Assembly (NCBI RefSeq): GCF_009295825.1
Contig: NZ_WHKF01000003.1
Location: 248,001 to 312,000, forward strand
From: Marinifilum sp. N1E240
GTDB taxonomy: Bacteria > Bacteroidota > Bacteroidia > Bacteroidales > Marinifilaceae
Direction of reading: 5' to 3'
Length of the DNA stretch: 64,000 nucleotides
The notes beneath the pieces were generated by a model, which saw nothing but the letters and a program-made list of their open reading frames with translations, did not search any database and was not told the origin of the DNA. Positions 63,666-64,000 of this stretch are shown here, in pieces. A program made the translations under genes and the position numbers. Each line of letters opens with the position of its first letter. Within the stretch, counting starts at the first letter, position 1.

Positions 63666-64000
63666 ATGAATAAATTTAGCTTTATAATAATAACACTTTT
63701 CAGTTCAATATTTTTAAATTTGAATGTATATGGTCAAGGCGTTTCCCAATCACAATTAAAATTTAATAAGTATTGCGATAAATTAAATCCAGATATACTT
63801 TCTAAAACTTTTGAATTAGAGGGAGATTATTACTGGGATGAAAATTTTAAGCCCGGTCAGGTTAAACTTAAAGAAAATGACTCTCTCTTAGATTTAAACT
63901 TAAGATATTGCATATACAATCAAGAATTTCAATTTGTCTTAAATGGTGATACAGTGTCTCTAAATAGAATTGATAAAGTTGAATACATCACAATTAATAA
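63666..64000 (+). CDS. Secreted protein of unknown function (partial, 3' end beyond the window)
   Basis: The frame opens at ATG 63666 and is still open at the window end (111 residues visible). An N-terminal signal peptide (NKFSFIIITLFSSIFLNLNVYGQ) predicts export. The mature part has a WDENFKPGQVKLKENDSLL segment, then YCIYNQEFQFVLNGDTVSLN and a strand at the end. This resembles small secreted beta-rich proteins common in Bacteroidota, but I cannot name a family. Confidence 0.7.
   Translation, partial: MNKFSFIIITLFSSIFLNLNVYGQGVSQSQLKFNKYCDKLNPDILSKTFELEGDYYWDENFKPGQVKLKENDSLLDLNLRYCIYNQEFQFVLNGDTVSLNRIDKVEYITIN

Overview
The window comes from an AT-rich member of the Bacteroidota, most likely an anaerobic or facultatively anaerobic marine member of the Bacteroidales/Marinilabiliales (Marinifilaceae-like). 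This is inferred from gene content, not from a marker search. The evidence is: promoters of the Bacteroidota type (TTTG, a gap of about 20 bases, then TAnnTTTG); a PorT-like type IX secretion protein beside ubiE; a TamL-type lipoprotein; an S46 dipeptidyl peptidase; AcnB; and a complete NAD(P)-linked [FeFe]-hydrogenase operon. There are no mobile elements, CRISPR arrays or rRNA genes. Almost everything is chromosomal core, tightly packed, and mostly on the minus strand.

Layout. 1-143 is the end of a LytTR response regulator. 196-8531 is one ten-gene minus-strand operon. Its promoter-proximal half encodes a putative redox or H2-sensing module: DRTGG protein, RsbW-like ATPase, sensory-type [FeFe]-hydrogenase homologue, second DRTGG protein, PHP phosphoesterase and GHKL ATPase. 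Its distal half encodes the catalytic hydrogenase (HndB-, HydB-, HydA- and NuoE-like subunits). 8844-9659 is a universal-stress-like protein. 9879-15566 is a housekeeping operon (unknown protein, DUF2520 protein, KdsC-like phosphatase, UbiA prenyltransferase, Maf, DPP11-type peptidase). 15770-18353 holds two tandem porin O/P paralogues. 18648-22360 is etfB-etfA-acyl-CoA dehydrogenase, divergent from a CstA-type transporter (22844-24313).

24365-39280 is a large minus-strand information-processing block: rpsU, xerC-like recombinase, hpf, tRNA-Thr, tRNA-Tyr, tRNA-Gly, tuf, tRNA-Trp, secE, nusG, rplKAJL, rpoB, rpoC, then a DUF3467 gene after a terminator. Several intercistronic hairpins look like attenuators or processing sites. 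39464-49682 carries a helix-hairpin-helix membrane protein, a sodium-dependent symporter, fbaA, tamL, an RNA methyltransferase, a FAD-dependent oxidoreductase, porT and ubiE. 49816-51969 is a PurL homologue with altered active-site motifs. 52126-56448 has two Rossmann oxidoreductases and a hybrid sensor kinase. 56718-64000 has an unknown membrane protein, an Omp85-type protein, a 42-residue lipoprotein, gapA, acnB and the start of a secreted protein.

Together the genes suggest a fermentative or flexible anaerobe that couples NAD(P)H and ferredoxin oxidation to H2 production, uses flavin-based acyl-CoA reduction or oxidation, and feeds on peptides. The two most unusual items are the signalling genes joined to the hydrogenase operon and the PurL homologue lacking the usual catalytic His. 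Several genes here (etfA, tamL, trmH-like, porT, ubiE) have no usable ATG and appear to start at GTG or TTG.
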